DNA from: Chrysoperla carnea
Lineage: Eukaryota; Arthropoda; Insecta; Neuroptera; Chrysopidae
Direction: 5' to 3'
Length of the DNA stretch: 64,000 nucleotides
Assembly (NCBI RefSeq): GCF_905475395.1
Contig: NC_058340.1
Location: forward strand, 59,064,181 to 59,128,180
Positions 39,224 to 50,018 of this stretch are shown here, one piece after another. The translations under genes and the position numbers were made by a program. The notes under the pieces are model-generated. The model was given only the letters and a program-made list of their open reading frames with translations, was not told the DNA's origin and did no database searches. Position 1 is the first letter of the stretch. Each line of letters starts with the position of its first letter.

Positions 39224-39473
39224 AGGATGTACGAGCGCCAAGGCAAATTTAGAATTGTGGTTGAAATAATTTGTACCTTATTTTCAACTTTGGTTATGAA
39301 TTTTGTTATAACTTCATGAAGTAGACGAAAAATATGAATAAAATTTTTCGCTATCTATCTTGGCTTAAATAAATAATCGGGCAACATCCAATAAAATTTT
39401 CAGAATTGATTTAGACTTCATATAAAAAAAATCATGATTTTAATCCAAAATTGTCATGGCGCTCGTACATCCT
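39224..39473. mobile_element. MITE with 17-bp terminal inverted repeats
   Basis: A 250-bp element is bounded by AGGATGTACGAGCGCCA at 39224 and its exact reverse complement TGGCGCTCGTACATCCT ending at 39473. A second, degraded copy in opposite orientation is at 45632-46155. It has no reading frame and is a typical non-autonomous DNA transposon; a TA duplication is possible but not certain. Confidence 0.85.
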
Positions 39474-39771
39474 AAAGGTACGTAGCTATTTTTAAATTTG
39501 ATATTAATGTATTCATGAAAAATAAGGTAGATGACGATAAAAAAAAATCACCAGGTGGTCATTGAGAATAAAGTGAGTGTGTACAGATATATCAAAGTGA
39601 ATAGAATAGACATCAACAATCGATGTGTACACGTAAACACTAAGAAAACATCAATCACTATGTAACGCACACGCCATCACACGCTACATCATTACAATCA
39701 CTACAATATAATTCTTATTATACAGACAGACACCAATCAACAACTAAATATACATTTGTCAACACAAACAA

Positions 39772-39795
39772 CAATAATAATAATAATAATAATAA
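39772..39795 (+). repeat. (AAT)n microsatellite
   Basis: About eight tandem AAT triplets. Confidence 0.85.
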
Positions 39796-40084
39796 CATAT
39801 CTTAAAATCAATAATAATAAATACATGCATAAACAAATAGAATAAAATATTAACTATCAGATTTTATTATCGTCATCTACATGGTGGTAGTAACATCTTA
39901 CTGAACAACCCTGTATTTCATTTCACGTAACTTTGATGCTTTCTCTCCTAAAAATTCTTTGTAACTAATAGCTCCATCAAGTTAGGTGGAATTTACTGAT
40001 GCTTTGATTATAAGAATGCCACCTATTAGCTAATTTTTAGCTTTTTTACCGGTAGAATAAAAATTTTCATATATGGAGAAAAAA

Positions 40085-40567
40085 AAAGGTGATTTCGGAA
40101 AAACCAACGATTGTCCACGTTTTCCACAATTTGCAATTTACTCGAAAACTATGCATTTTAGACAGAAAATAGGTCAGTGAACCACTTGAAGGCGGAAAAT
40201 AAACTTAAGTATGTTTACCTCGTATGTATATATTTAATTAAACCATTGATCGATTTTCCGAAAAAGTAAAGGAGGATGTACAGTCAAAATATACAGATCG
40301 GTTGGAAATTTTGTGCTTAACAACTTTCATTCAAAGTATTTTTCTCCCAAAATGCACAGTTTTTAAGAAAAATTAAAAAAAACATCAAAAACACGGAAAA
40401 TCATACATTGATGTAGATTTTTCAGAAAATACGAATGAAAATATTTCAGAAAAAGTTTACAAACCCAACGAAAATTTTAGGTAGACTCGATAACTATGGA
40501 CTGACACATTTTTTCTCTTCTAAAAATTGTGGAAAACTTGAGAAATAATTTTTCAAAATCATCCTTT
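40085..40567. repeat. diverged foldback element, about 480 bp
   Basis: The left arm AAAGGTGATTTCGGAAAAAC…GTTTTCCACAATTTGC is mirrored by the right arm CAAATTTTTAGAAG-type sequence ending TTTTCAAAATCATCCTTT at 40567. CCACAATTT/AAATTGTGG and CTATG pairs align in register, but there are many mismatches. No coding capacity. Confidence 0.5.
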
Positions 40568-42413
40568 GCTCTGCGGATATTAAAATTTACAGAAGAATAT
40601 CAGCACGCATCATATTATCATTTTTAATTTAATACAGATGCGCAACTCCCCGGAAAATTTTTAATTTAGTAGAAATTTGATTTGGAATTGCTGGTATTCT
40701 ATCTGTAGTTACTTGGCCACCCTGTACAAAAAAACATTCTATACACAGTTCTTAACAAATTTGTAGGTGTCAAACAGTAAATATAGGTACACCGCTAAAA
40801 AAAAACAATCGTAATATAATTAATCACAGCCATCTAATACTTAAAAATCAGTTTTCAATTTGTAAAAGAACACTATAAAAAAATTAACAAAATGCTAATC
40901 GATTAAGTTTAAATCAAGTGTAGATAAAGACCACACAATAAAAATACAATTCACTTTTTTAAAACTTCAAAAAAAAAATGAAAACTGGGTATACAGAGTA
41001 TCAAAAAAAAATCGTAGCGCAGGATTACGTTAGCTAAGCGAATTCCCTTGGACGCCAGAGAAGCTACAGACACATAAACTATATATATATATATGAGAAT
41101 TCTTAAAAAATTATAAAATCGAATATTAAATTTTTAATTTTTATGTAATTTTATTTCAAAAGCTAAGCGCCTAGAGACAAAATCAAAAAGAATACTTTTT
41201 TGCTTAAAACTGATCAAAAAATACAAAAATATTTTTTATTTTAAGTTCAAAATTTTGTACTTTCCATTTCCTTGGTAAATTCGCTAATATTCTACAGTTG
41301 ATAATTCGTTGATATATAAATAGATTAATTTCACCATCTTCGGGCTTTTTGTTTATCTCTAGATTTCCGGGAAATTTCAGGTGGCAACCCTAACAAAAAT
41401 GATTACCCGAATAGGACATGTTTTAGGTCCATTGTGATAACTAAAAAATGGCGACCTATAGCCACTAGCCGTTCAAGAAAAATTAAAAAAAATTTACGTC
41501 TATCGTTTTCAATTCCACGTATATATAGTCTTCTCATATCGAGAGCTGGTCGGAAACAGAGAAGATTGATTATCGTTTCTTCTCGTCAATAAACTACTTC
41601 GAAAATACGAATAATTTATGGTGCGGAACACTTAACAAATACGATCAATTTAACCACCCGCCTTAAAATAAAACGATTAAACAGCATAGTGACAAACGAC
41701 CTCTTACAAATAAAAATCAATAAATAAAACCACAAAAAAACCAGAAATTTTTTATTCAAAACACAACATAAGGCACCCACCATAGAGCATCATCATCAAA
41801 TCCATACACCACCTAGGTTGATGTGGGCCAATAAATTTATTAAAAACAAACCCAATATATTGAATTATATAAATATTTATAAATCACGGTGTTGTTTATT
41901 AAATCAACACACAGAATAAATTTTTTTTTCACAAAAAATTTATATGGCTGATACCGGTACAATATATGCATAATGATGAGCCTAAGTGTTTAGTTTGTAT
42001 GCACAAAAAAACGCCCCCAACTGTGTATTGCAACACCATGAGGTGAGAAATGAAACACATTATACGGTGACTTATCATTTATTTTCAAAAATTGGTTAGG
42101 AATCAATAACTCATAGGTGATATAAATGTCATGTTTTTAGTTAGCAAACAAATTGGTTAAAATATACTTTATTTTTGGAATTTTAATATATTGATCGGAA
42201 TTTTTCCTTTCTCATACCGGGCGTCAAAAAAATCGATTTTACTACATACACAAAGTTTGTTAAAAATAAAACTTCATTTTGGTGTCATAATAGATGCCTT
42301 ATATATTTTATTTCCGGCTTTCCAAGACTTTCCAGGTTGCTTTTCACTCTATAATTAGAATATTTTAATTATTGCTTACAAATTTTAATTTACTGAAAAT
42401 AAAACACAACATA

Positions 42414-42680
42414 AACAAGTGAAAACAAACAATTGACTGAGTGATGTTTACGAAAAAATGTATCAAAACAAAAGTTGTTTTGTTTTTTATAAGGAATATT
42501 ATTTACATTTAAACTTTTGTTCTATTTCTAACGTTTTACAAGATGGGTCCGTAGGACAAGATCCAATTGACCTATGTTGCTCATTTACGAACTCGACCTC
42601 ACTTTTTACGTCCTGAGTACCCTTTACAAATTTTAGCTTGATATCTTTTTTCGTTTTTGAGTTATCGTGTTCACAGACTA
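42414..42680 (+). repeat. dispersed repeat family A, internally deleted copy
   Basis: It shows AACAAGTGAAAACAAACAATT, then jumps directly to the TGATGTTTACGAAAAAATGT and ACAAGATGGGTCC part, lacking the ACAGTGTTGAT segment seen in the others. That missing segment is what the 44.0-kb copy carries. Confidence 0.75.
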
Positions 42681-42810
42681 CCGAAAATTAACTAAAATAT
42701 TTTTTTTCGCCTCCGTGCAGAAAATGTCAACTTTCGTCCCACTGTGCAAAACGAAGTTGCCGCTTTGTGTCTCCGTCGGAGAGAAAAATAGAATACACAC
42801 CACGTAGCAA

Positions 42811-42882
42811 GTAAAAAATGTTTCAGATCTCATGTTTGTCACATGAGATGAACATAGGGCTGAAATCTGAAACATTCTTTAC
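42811..42882. ncRNA. 72-nt hairpin, possible small-RNA precursor
   Basis: GTAAAAAATGTTTCAGAT at 42811-42828 pairs with ATCTGAAACATTCTTTAC at 42865-42882, with 17 of 18 positions matching. A second small stem (CTCATGT/ACATGAG) is at 42829-42847. The length suits a microRNA-like hairpin on either strand. No known mature sequence is recognised, and small inverted repeats are plentiful here, so this is only a structural call. Confidence 0.3.
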
Positions 42883-44000
42883 TTTTGTCCCCTAGATGTA
42901 TAAAATACTAAATTTCGGCAAGTAATTGTAGAAGCTTTCAGCGAATGAGCCAATATTTTTTATTGTGGAACATATTTAAGTAACATCATTGTAGAAAATT
43001 GTATGATTGGTTCTCTATATGGGTACTTACGCCCTGTACGAAGTCCATTGATGGATTTTAAACAGATTGTAACTGAATCTTTAACAAACAGTGCTATTTT
43101 TCGAAGTATTGTAAGTACTTTATAATTGCATACGATGAATAAATTATATTATTTATTACTTTGTTTGATAAAGAGTTATTTTCCACAGAATCGATGAACA
43201 TTTTTATGTGTGAAAATTCTGCAGGATATGGAAAATTTTACGTTAATAATTATTTAATTGTTAATTTTTCGTTTATTCACTAATAAAATATATTTAAAAT
43301 TTATAAAATATTATATAAAATTTAATAATTAAATAATACAATGAAAATAAATTTTTGTCAGAAGTTTTTCACTGCATCGAAAAATTTTTCTTTTTGGAAG
43401 CTTATTTTCTATAGAAGTGTATTGTCTCGAAATGAAAAAGCGATACTCTACGAGTACAAGAAAAGGAATATCATAATTAAAATGTAACAAATTCATAAAA
43501 AAAGGATTCTGCAAAAACGTCGTTTTTGGCTAAAAAACAAGAGAGACCCCTCAACAAGTTTGAATCTAAACACGCCATAATTTAGAATAAAGAGTTAACC
43601 GTTAATATTTTAACCACTACAATAATAAACCATGATAATTATAATTATCGTTATAAAATTGGATATAATTGACATTTAACAAAATATGAATTTAATGCTC
43701 AATTACTATAAATTATTTAAATATTAATATAATGCTCAATTATTGTACTTATTTGAATAATTTTCAAATAAATACTTAATTCTTCTTAAAAATTATTTAT
43801 AATAAACACATCTTCATAATCACAATTATTACATTGTATGTAAACAATATTTATTTTTGCAAATAATTAGTTATTATTTAAAAACAATTATTAAATAAAA
43901 ATATATATTGTGCGACCAACTTAAGATTATTATTAAATTTTACGCTAATTTGAAAGAACAAACTTGGCAAATGAAATAATTAATCTATTGAAATTGAAAT

Positions 44001-44192
44001 AAAAACAAGTGAAAACAAACAATTGACTGAGTTAATTGTTGAAATACCATGTATAGACAGTGTTGATTACGAAATTCGTCTTTTTTTACGTCATGTAAGT
44101 TGATAACCAAATGATATTCCCATATAATACATACTATATAATTTGCAACTGATTTGCGCCCTCAAGGGTAAACAGTGATGATCACGAAAATT
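44001..44192 (+). repeat. dispersed repeat family A, 5' part only
   Basis: It carries the AACAAGTGAAAACAAACAATT start, the ACCATGTATAGACAGTGTTG block and the GCGCCCTCAAGGGTAAACAG block, then ends. The downstream half of the family is missing. Confidence 0.75.
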
Positions 44193-44523
44193 GTATAGCT
44201 TCTGTTAGTTTTTACTGTATGAATTAATTGTAATATTAGTTTAAAAAAGACATACTTCTAATTTAGTAGTCAACTCAATAATGTGCGTACATTATGTTTG
44301 GTTTGATTAAGATATTTATTATGACATAACAAAAAAATTTCATTGTACTTACTTTAAATCATCTCTGTCATCTTTAACTTCTGATAACTTTCACAACTCA
44401 ATTTTTTCAAATGATAAAACATAAAATTTTGACAAAAAAATATAAATTGTCAATTATAAATATATTTTTGCATTTTCTCAAAATTCATGGGAAGTTGAAT
44501 TGATTGAAAAGCTTATAGTTTCT

Positions 44524-44877
44524 TAGGTAAGGGGCCATCCATAAATTACGTCACAACTTGAAGGGGCGGGGGGGGGTCACAAGCTTTGTGACATCACATT
44601 TCAAAATTTGTGATAATTAAGTGTCTATTATTTCTTAACTAGTCATTCGTTGTCTCGTTACTTTGAATATTTAAGTAAGAGTTGATTTTATTAAAGATTA
44701 TTCAATAAATATAAGAATAAATGGAAATAACTGTTTTTTTTTATATTATTTTTCGATAAAATTGGAAAATGTGTGACGTCACGTCAGGGGGGAGGGGTTT
44801 TTCAAAATGTGAAATTTGAGACAAGGACGGGGGGAGGAGTTAAAAAGTCCTGAAATTTGTGTATGGCTCCTAACCTA
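44524..44877. mobile_element. MITE-like element, about 354 bp
   Basis: Imperfect terminal inverted repeats TAGGTAAGGGGCCATCC (44524) and the complement of GTATGGCTCCTAACCTA (ending 44877) match at 13 of 17 positions. Inside both ends are G-rich stretches next to GTGACGTCA-type motifs, in inverted orientation. A GGGGCCATCCATAAATTACGTCAC-like end is familiar from non-autonomous DNA elements of arthropods. There is no coding capacity. Confidence 0.75.
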
Positions 44878-45631
44878 GATGAAAATAGTTGGTTTTTTTT
44901 GGTTTTACCTCCCGACAAGCAAACAAATTAGAACGATAACTGGAACATTCAATAGTTCCAATAGTTCCAATTACTTGTGGAAATTAAAATTTAAGCCTTT
45001 TTACCTTCAAAAAATTATATTAAAATATATGTACACAAATAAAATTTACAAATCAAATAATTTAATAAAAGATTATAAAAATGATATGAATTGATCATAA
45101 CATATTTATGTATTAAACATGTATGAGGTAACTAGTTTTGGTTGAAGAAGAGTACACATAATATATTGCAGCCTAAAGGTGAATGTGTGGGAGCTGTATA
45201 GCACAGCACATCTTCTTCATGAAATAATGGCGACATGTGCGAACTAAATGCTCGTCGACTGGTCGCTCGCCGAGTGGCTGGCAGATTATTGTTGCCGATT
45301 AGCCTACACATAGCCCTGGGGCTGGCGCCTTAACTCTTTACATTTTTATTTATTCTTGAAATTATTATTATTATTAACATTCAGGACCTTTGATTTTATA
45401 ATACACAAAAGTCAATCGAAGGATGAACAATTGTACAGTATTACATACAGCGTATAAATATTAATATTTTTTGAAAAGATATAGAAAAATAAAACAGAAA
45501 AATAGATTTTTTTATTTGAAATAAAACAAAACGGTATGAGATATCAATATGATTTTTTTTTAAATTTAAGACAGTGTATCATGAAATTTTTATTTAAAAA
45601 ATGAATTTGAATATAGCCCACAAAAACCGTT
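44878..45631. other. gene-free stretch with a GC-rich island
   Basis: At 45165-45335 base composition jumps, with a CTCGTCGACTGGTCGCTCGC stretch and CCCTGGGGCTGGCGCC. It is preceded by an acceptor-like TATATTGCAG at 45170. Short open frames (for example VNVWELYSTAHLLHEIMATC) exist but none is recognised. It could be an exon of a noncoding or unidentified transcript. Confidence 0.3.
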
Positions 45632-46155
45632 AAGAATGTACGAGCGCCAAGTCTAAATCAATTCTGAAAATTATAGGGGAGTTGTCCGATTGTTTAAATA
45701 AATAAATGCTGCAAAAGTAGGCATATTTAACATTGGTCTTATGGTAAAACGGTAGATGAATGAAATGTTTTCATAAAGTTAAAACCTTAATAAATTATTG
45801 ACAAACCTGTTATGCCCGACTAATTAAGGATGTATGAGCCTTAGTAGTGTGGCAACAAATTTAAAAAATATATGTTTTCATTTTTGATATGGTTAATTAT
45901 GTCATTGACAAATGTAAGACGAAAAGTAAGAATAGAAATTTTTCGATATCTTTAGTAATTTGCAAAATATCGAAAATTTTGTTGAATTATTTAGCTTTCA
46001 ATATTTCGAAAACCAAGACAGATATTGTAAAATTTTATTCTTATTTTTCGTCTACATTCATGAAGTCGAAAAAAATCATCATCAAAGTTGAAAATAAGGT
46101 ACAAATAATTACAAACCCTAAATAAAATTGCCTTGGTAAAAGAGCTCCTTAAATT
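45632..46155. mobile_element. degraded, enlarged relative of the 39.2-kb MITE
   Basis: The left end (ATGTACGAGCGCCAAGTCTAA) matches the reverse complement of the right end of the 39.2-kb element. The right part (TTTTTCGTCTAC…TTGAAAATAAGGTACAAATAATT…TTGCCTTGG) matches the reverse complement of its left part. Extra sequence in the middle includes another terminal-repeat-like AAGGATGTATGAGC at 45827, suggesting a nested or tandem insertion. Confidence 0.7.
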
Positions 46156-46599
46156 AAATGCATTGAAAAAACAAAGAATCAAACTTATACACAGAATATT
46201 TTCCCGTCTTCGCAGTCGCAAGATAAAACATTTGAATGTATAATTTAAAAATTACTATCTGAAAATTTATATAGTTAACGACACACTCAAATTTCTATTA
46301 GTCACAAGATTTTTAAAAATTTTTTAATCTTAGATTCTTTTATCTGCCAGCCGCAACGATGCACACACAGCATGATACCCCGATATACCAAACATTCAAA
46401 TCCCACAAAATGTGCACCATTCTCCAAATAAGATTTGTAGTATCAAGAAAAGCAAGCCATCATGAGTATGATCCTTAGATGTCACTTACATACAACAAGT
46501 AAAATTTACAAAATTTAAAAAACTCTCGACAAATAACTCGTGAGAGGAACCCCAAACCCCCCTTGAAATATATATAAAACTTATCAGTTAATTATCTTT

Positions 46600-46858
46600 T
46601 TTCTTAAAGCCTTCTCCAAACTAAACCGATTTTGAAGATCATCGCCTATTTTTTAGTTGTTTCGGATACGGAACCCTTAACTCGCACTTAAAACATAGCT
46701 AAGAACACTCTCAATTAAATTACTTTTTTAACGAAATAAAAAAATCAAAATCGATTCATTTGTTTAGGCGCTACTCTGCTACAGACAGACAGACAGACAC
46801 ACACATAGCGGTCAAATTTATAACACGTCTTTTTTTGGTTCGGAGGTTAATAAAATAA
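46600..46858 (+). repeat. dispersed repeat family B copy
   Basis: Carries ACTCGCACTTAAAACATAGC, ATCGATTCATTTGTTTAGGC, a CAGA/CACA run at 46783-46807 and AGCGGTCAAATTTATAACAC. Confidence 0.75.
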
Positions 46859-48069
46859 AAAGTAGAGCTTAAGAAAATATTTTTATCTACGCCCGTGTAT
46901 AAGAATTACTTATCCCACTCATTTTGGGTGGAATAAATAGTTTATTCCGGTACGCATTTTCAACCAATCAAATTAGCCAAATTACTATCAAAATCTAAAC
47001 TAATATCAAATTACTATGGTAAGTAACTTTTTTAATATTCAAAATAAACGTGTGTGGAAAATTTCAGCTCAATCGGTTGAGAATAGCTGCTTTAAAATTC
47101 AATTGCAAGATAAAATATCTAGAGCAATTGACTATTGCAAGTACAATAAAGTTTCGCAATGTCTCATGCTTGGGGCTTGTGTGCCATAATTTCCAAATTT
47201 TCTAGGCATCCAATTTGGAATCCAATACTCGATTGTTTATAAAAGGACGCTTTCTCGACTATAACTTGGACCACCCTGTACTTGAGAGGGATATTGTCTA
47301 ATTTAAAAATAAATTTACTCAATTTTGGACACATTCAAATGTAAATATGTAAAAAAATTTTATTTCGACTATCGTGCGGTAACAATAACTTTCGACCAGA
47401 AAATTAAAAAATTAAAATTATTTATTAAATATTTTTTGAGTTAAACTGTAGAGTTATAATGTGATGAGACCACCCAGCATATATCATATTATAAGGGTGT
47501 GAATTTAAAGAATTGATTATTTATTTATAAGGGAAGTTATAATGACTTTAATATTATAATTTCATATGAGATATAATTTCCGTCTTTAAAGATTTTAAAT
47601 ATGAATTATTTTAAAAATAAGTCTAAATATTTTGGTATCTACCTAAAAATTTATTATCATATTAATTTTAATATCCAAAATAAAGTATAGTCTATTCTAT
47701 TGCAGTCCTAGATAAATTAAATTTGTTTCCTTGAATTAATTCTAAAATAAATTACCTACATTTTACTTTATATGGATATACCCGATTCAAAAAAGCAAAA
47801 TAACCTGAAAAAAATATCACACTTTTTAAACCACAAACAAATTATCAGAATTAGATGAAACTTATTAACACTCTTATATTTTATAGAGTAAATTTGGCAC
47901 AAAAAATTTTAAAAATCACTGGTTTTTAATAAAACATATACTAAAATTAAAGCGAGAATATAATAAAAACTACTACTTAAAAATAATTTTTGTTTACTAA
48001 ATTTAATTAAGAAAAGTCAAGAGTAAATTTTTTTTATGTAATTTAATCAATGTTAATTTAATTACTCAC
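46859..48069. other. presumed intron 2 of the DUSP11-like gene
   Basis: By position this follows the GTGAGT donor of exon 2 on the minus strand. It is AT-rich and I found no further exon in it. Confidence 0.4.
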
Positions 48070-49332
48070 CGTTTTAAGAGGCACTTTGAATGCTAAAAAT
48101 CTTGTGCCAGGAATTTGTTTACCCACGCAGCTATAAGGTTCCCATCTATAAAAATTGAATATAATATTAATCGAAAATGTTCCCAATTGAAAGATTTTTA
48201 ACTCAAAATCGGAATGGCAAGCCGGATTGTAATTGCGTGGAAGAAAAGTAAGTAAGCTTTTGAGAGAGGAATGGTTAAATCAGTAGAAACATTACCATTA
48301 AGTAGTTAACAAGAAATAATTGAATAAACCTGATTATCTGATAAAGGTAAGGCTAAAAGTTACAGATTTTAAAAATAGTCAAATCAAAAACAAAAATTTG
48401 TTCTTTAATAATAAATTAGTTTTGAATGTGAAACTCAATCCACTGACTTAAATGAATGGTTATATCCACAGCTTATAACGCTGCCATCCAAAGTTTATTT
48501 ATTACATACAAGCGACCTAGCCCAGCTTCTCACGGGTGCAAACTTTACACATAAATCTGCCACCCAGAAAAAATTATCTACATGATAGTGAAAACTGTTC
48601 AAAATCCGTTGGGTTGTTTAGAAGGATTTAACGGATATATGACAGACAGGCGTGGGGGCAGATTTCTTTTTATACAAGGCATAGTGGAAAGGAGTCATAT
48701 TTATTGCTATCTGTGTACGAAATTTGAAAAGTTACAAAATATGAAGATGCTAGTCATCACAAATCACTGTTTACCATCACAAATTCTCATGGCGAACAAT
48801 GATCAGGGCGCTCAACAAATATACATTTTCCTACAATATTAATATTTTTTGGTGCCATAGTCGAGCTTAAATCCTGGCATGAAGCCCAATAAGAATTTTT
48901 AAATACACGAAGGCTAGTTATGGGAATGGTCTATTTTTTTTATTAGTCTATGGCTTGAAAATAAAAGAATCGTTTGTGTACAGGCTGAGACCTCTATATT
49001 TTAAACGATGAACAATGTACTATTTTCTGTTGACTTCTACCGGCGGTTTAAAAAATAAATAAAAGATGGCGTTGATAAAATATTTTCATAAAATAAATTG
49101 TTTCTATACAATACAAAATTTTGATGCATATTTCTATTAAAGAAAAAATTTATTTGAATTGAATATTCATATCATTTTAGCTTTGCATTAGTAATATAAA
49201 TAATCGCCTTTTACGAAATTTTGGCTAAATTGTTACAACAATATTGACATCTTACTTTCAGAACTTATTTTCTAGTTTGTATTACTATTCAAAACAAAGT
49301 AATTACCTGTCCGGAATCGTATTGTTTCCCAT
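48070..49332 (-). CDS. DUSP11: RNA/RNP 5'-phosphatase DUSP11 (PIR1) family, N-terminal two exons only
   Basis: Exon 1 is 49332-49307 (ATG plus 26 nt, donor GTAATT) and exon 2 is 48145-48070 (acceptor TTTATAG, donor GTGAGT). Spliced, they give 34 residues in which Arg9 is split across the junction: IPDRWEPYSCVG, then KQIPGTRFLAFKVPLKT. This matches the conserved N-terminal signature of DUSP11 (…RW…Y…VG…PGTRF.AFKVPL), an atypical dual-specificity phosphatase that removes 5' phosphates from triphosphorylated RNA in the nucleus. The catalytic exon with the HCxxGxxR loop should lie further left on this strand, but I could not find it down to the window start. Either intron 2 is very long or the gene is broken. 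Identification rests on the short but highly characteristic motif and correct splice phase. The catalytic state is unknown. Confidence 0.8.
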
Positions 49333-49685
49333 TTTACAGCAATTATATTATAACACAATTATTTAGTCAAAACTTTTGAGGTTAAAACACAATATTATAC
49401 AATTTATTTAGAAAACAGTTTTATTTTATTACCTAACTTATTTTATTACATTGAAGAAAACCTAACTTAGTAGAAAACTACTTGTTAATACAAGATTGAA
49501 AAAATTGTAATCAAAAGACATTAAAGAAAAGCCAGTAAAAAATTATTGTTATCAAAGTGAAAACTATCATATAAAACAGTTTGCTACTAATTGTAAGATA
49601 TGAGCTAAACATATGACAGCACAATAACATAACCTAAAAAAGCACGTGAAGTTGACAACTACAATTGATAGATGAATAAATAGAG

Positions 49686-49996
49686 TAAGAGCCAGCGCCT
49701 GCCGGACATACGTTAAAGTATAAAAGCTGAAATTTTTTTTTCGTATTTTCACTGGTGTAGGGAACAATCTTTGGGGGTTACAAACCTCGACTAATGGTGC
49801 CTTCGGTAGGTATGAGGTAATCAGGGGCGCAGTACCCGAGCTCTCTGTACTGCGCCCCTGATTACCTGATAACTACCGAAGGCACCGTAAGTCAGGGTTT
49901 GTAACCCCCAAAGATTGTTCCCTACACCAGTGAGAATACGAGAAAAAAATTTCAGCTTTTATACTTTAACGTATGTCTGGCAAGCGCTGGCTCTTA
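49686..49996. mobile_element. near-perfect 311-bp palindrome (foldback element)
   Basis: The sequence from 49686 (TAAGAGCCAGCGC) is matched by its reverse complement ending at 49996 (GCTGGCTCTTA) with few mismatches along the whole length. The centre is near 49841, inside a motif reading GCAGTAC…GTACTGC. Internal landmarks repeated in both arms include ACTGGTGTAGGGAACAATC, CTACCGAAGGCACC or its complement, and AATCAGGGGCGCAGTAC. It has no coding capacity and fits a foldback/MITE element. It sits between the DPCD stop codon and the DUSP11 start codon. No convincing target-site duplication was seen. Confidence 0.88.
49958..49963 (-). terminator. probable variant poly(A) signal of DPCD inside a palindrome
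   Basis: Read on the minus strand this is TATAAA, a recognised variant of AATAAA, about 60 nt after the DPCD stop codon. I saw no AATAAA closer on that strand. It lies within the right arm of the 311-bp palindrome, so the element may have supplied the 3' end of the gene. Confidence 0.35.
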
Positions 49997-50018
49997 GTCC
50001 AAAATGTTCAACAATAAA

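Noticed and set aside
42678..42875. 65-codon minus-strand frame, Cys-rich
   Set aside because: It runs from a family A repeat through a hairpin. The Cys content comes from the local base pattern and no secretion signal or family is seen.
42995..43140. Possible minus-strand exon ending at a GTAAGT donor (near 43028)
   Set aside because: The open segment is only about 36 codons, with no good acceptor and no recognisable motif. Chance GTAAGT sites are expected.
45889..46221. Overlapping 78- and 76-codon frames on opposite strands
   Set aside because: Both lie in the degraded MITE relative of the 39.2-kb element.
48582..48842. 86-codon plus-strand frame
   Set aside because: It lies in intron 1 of the DUSP11-like gene on the opposite strand, with no motif or exon signals.
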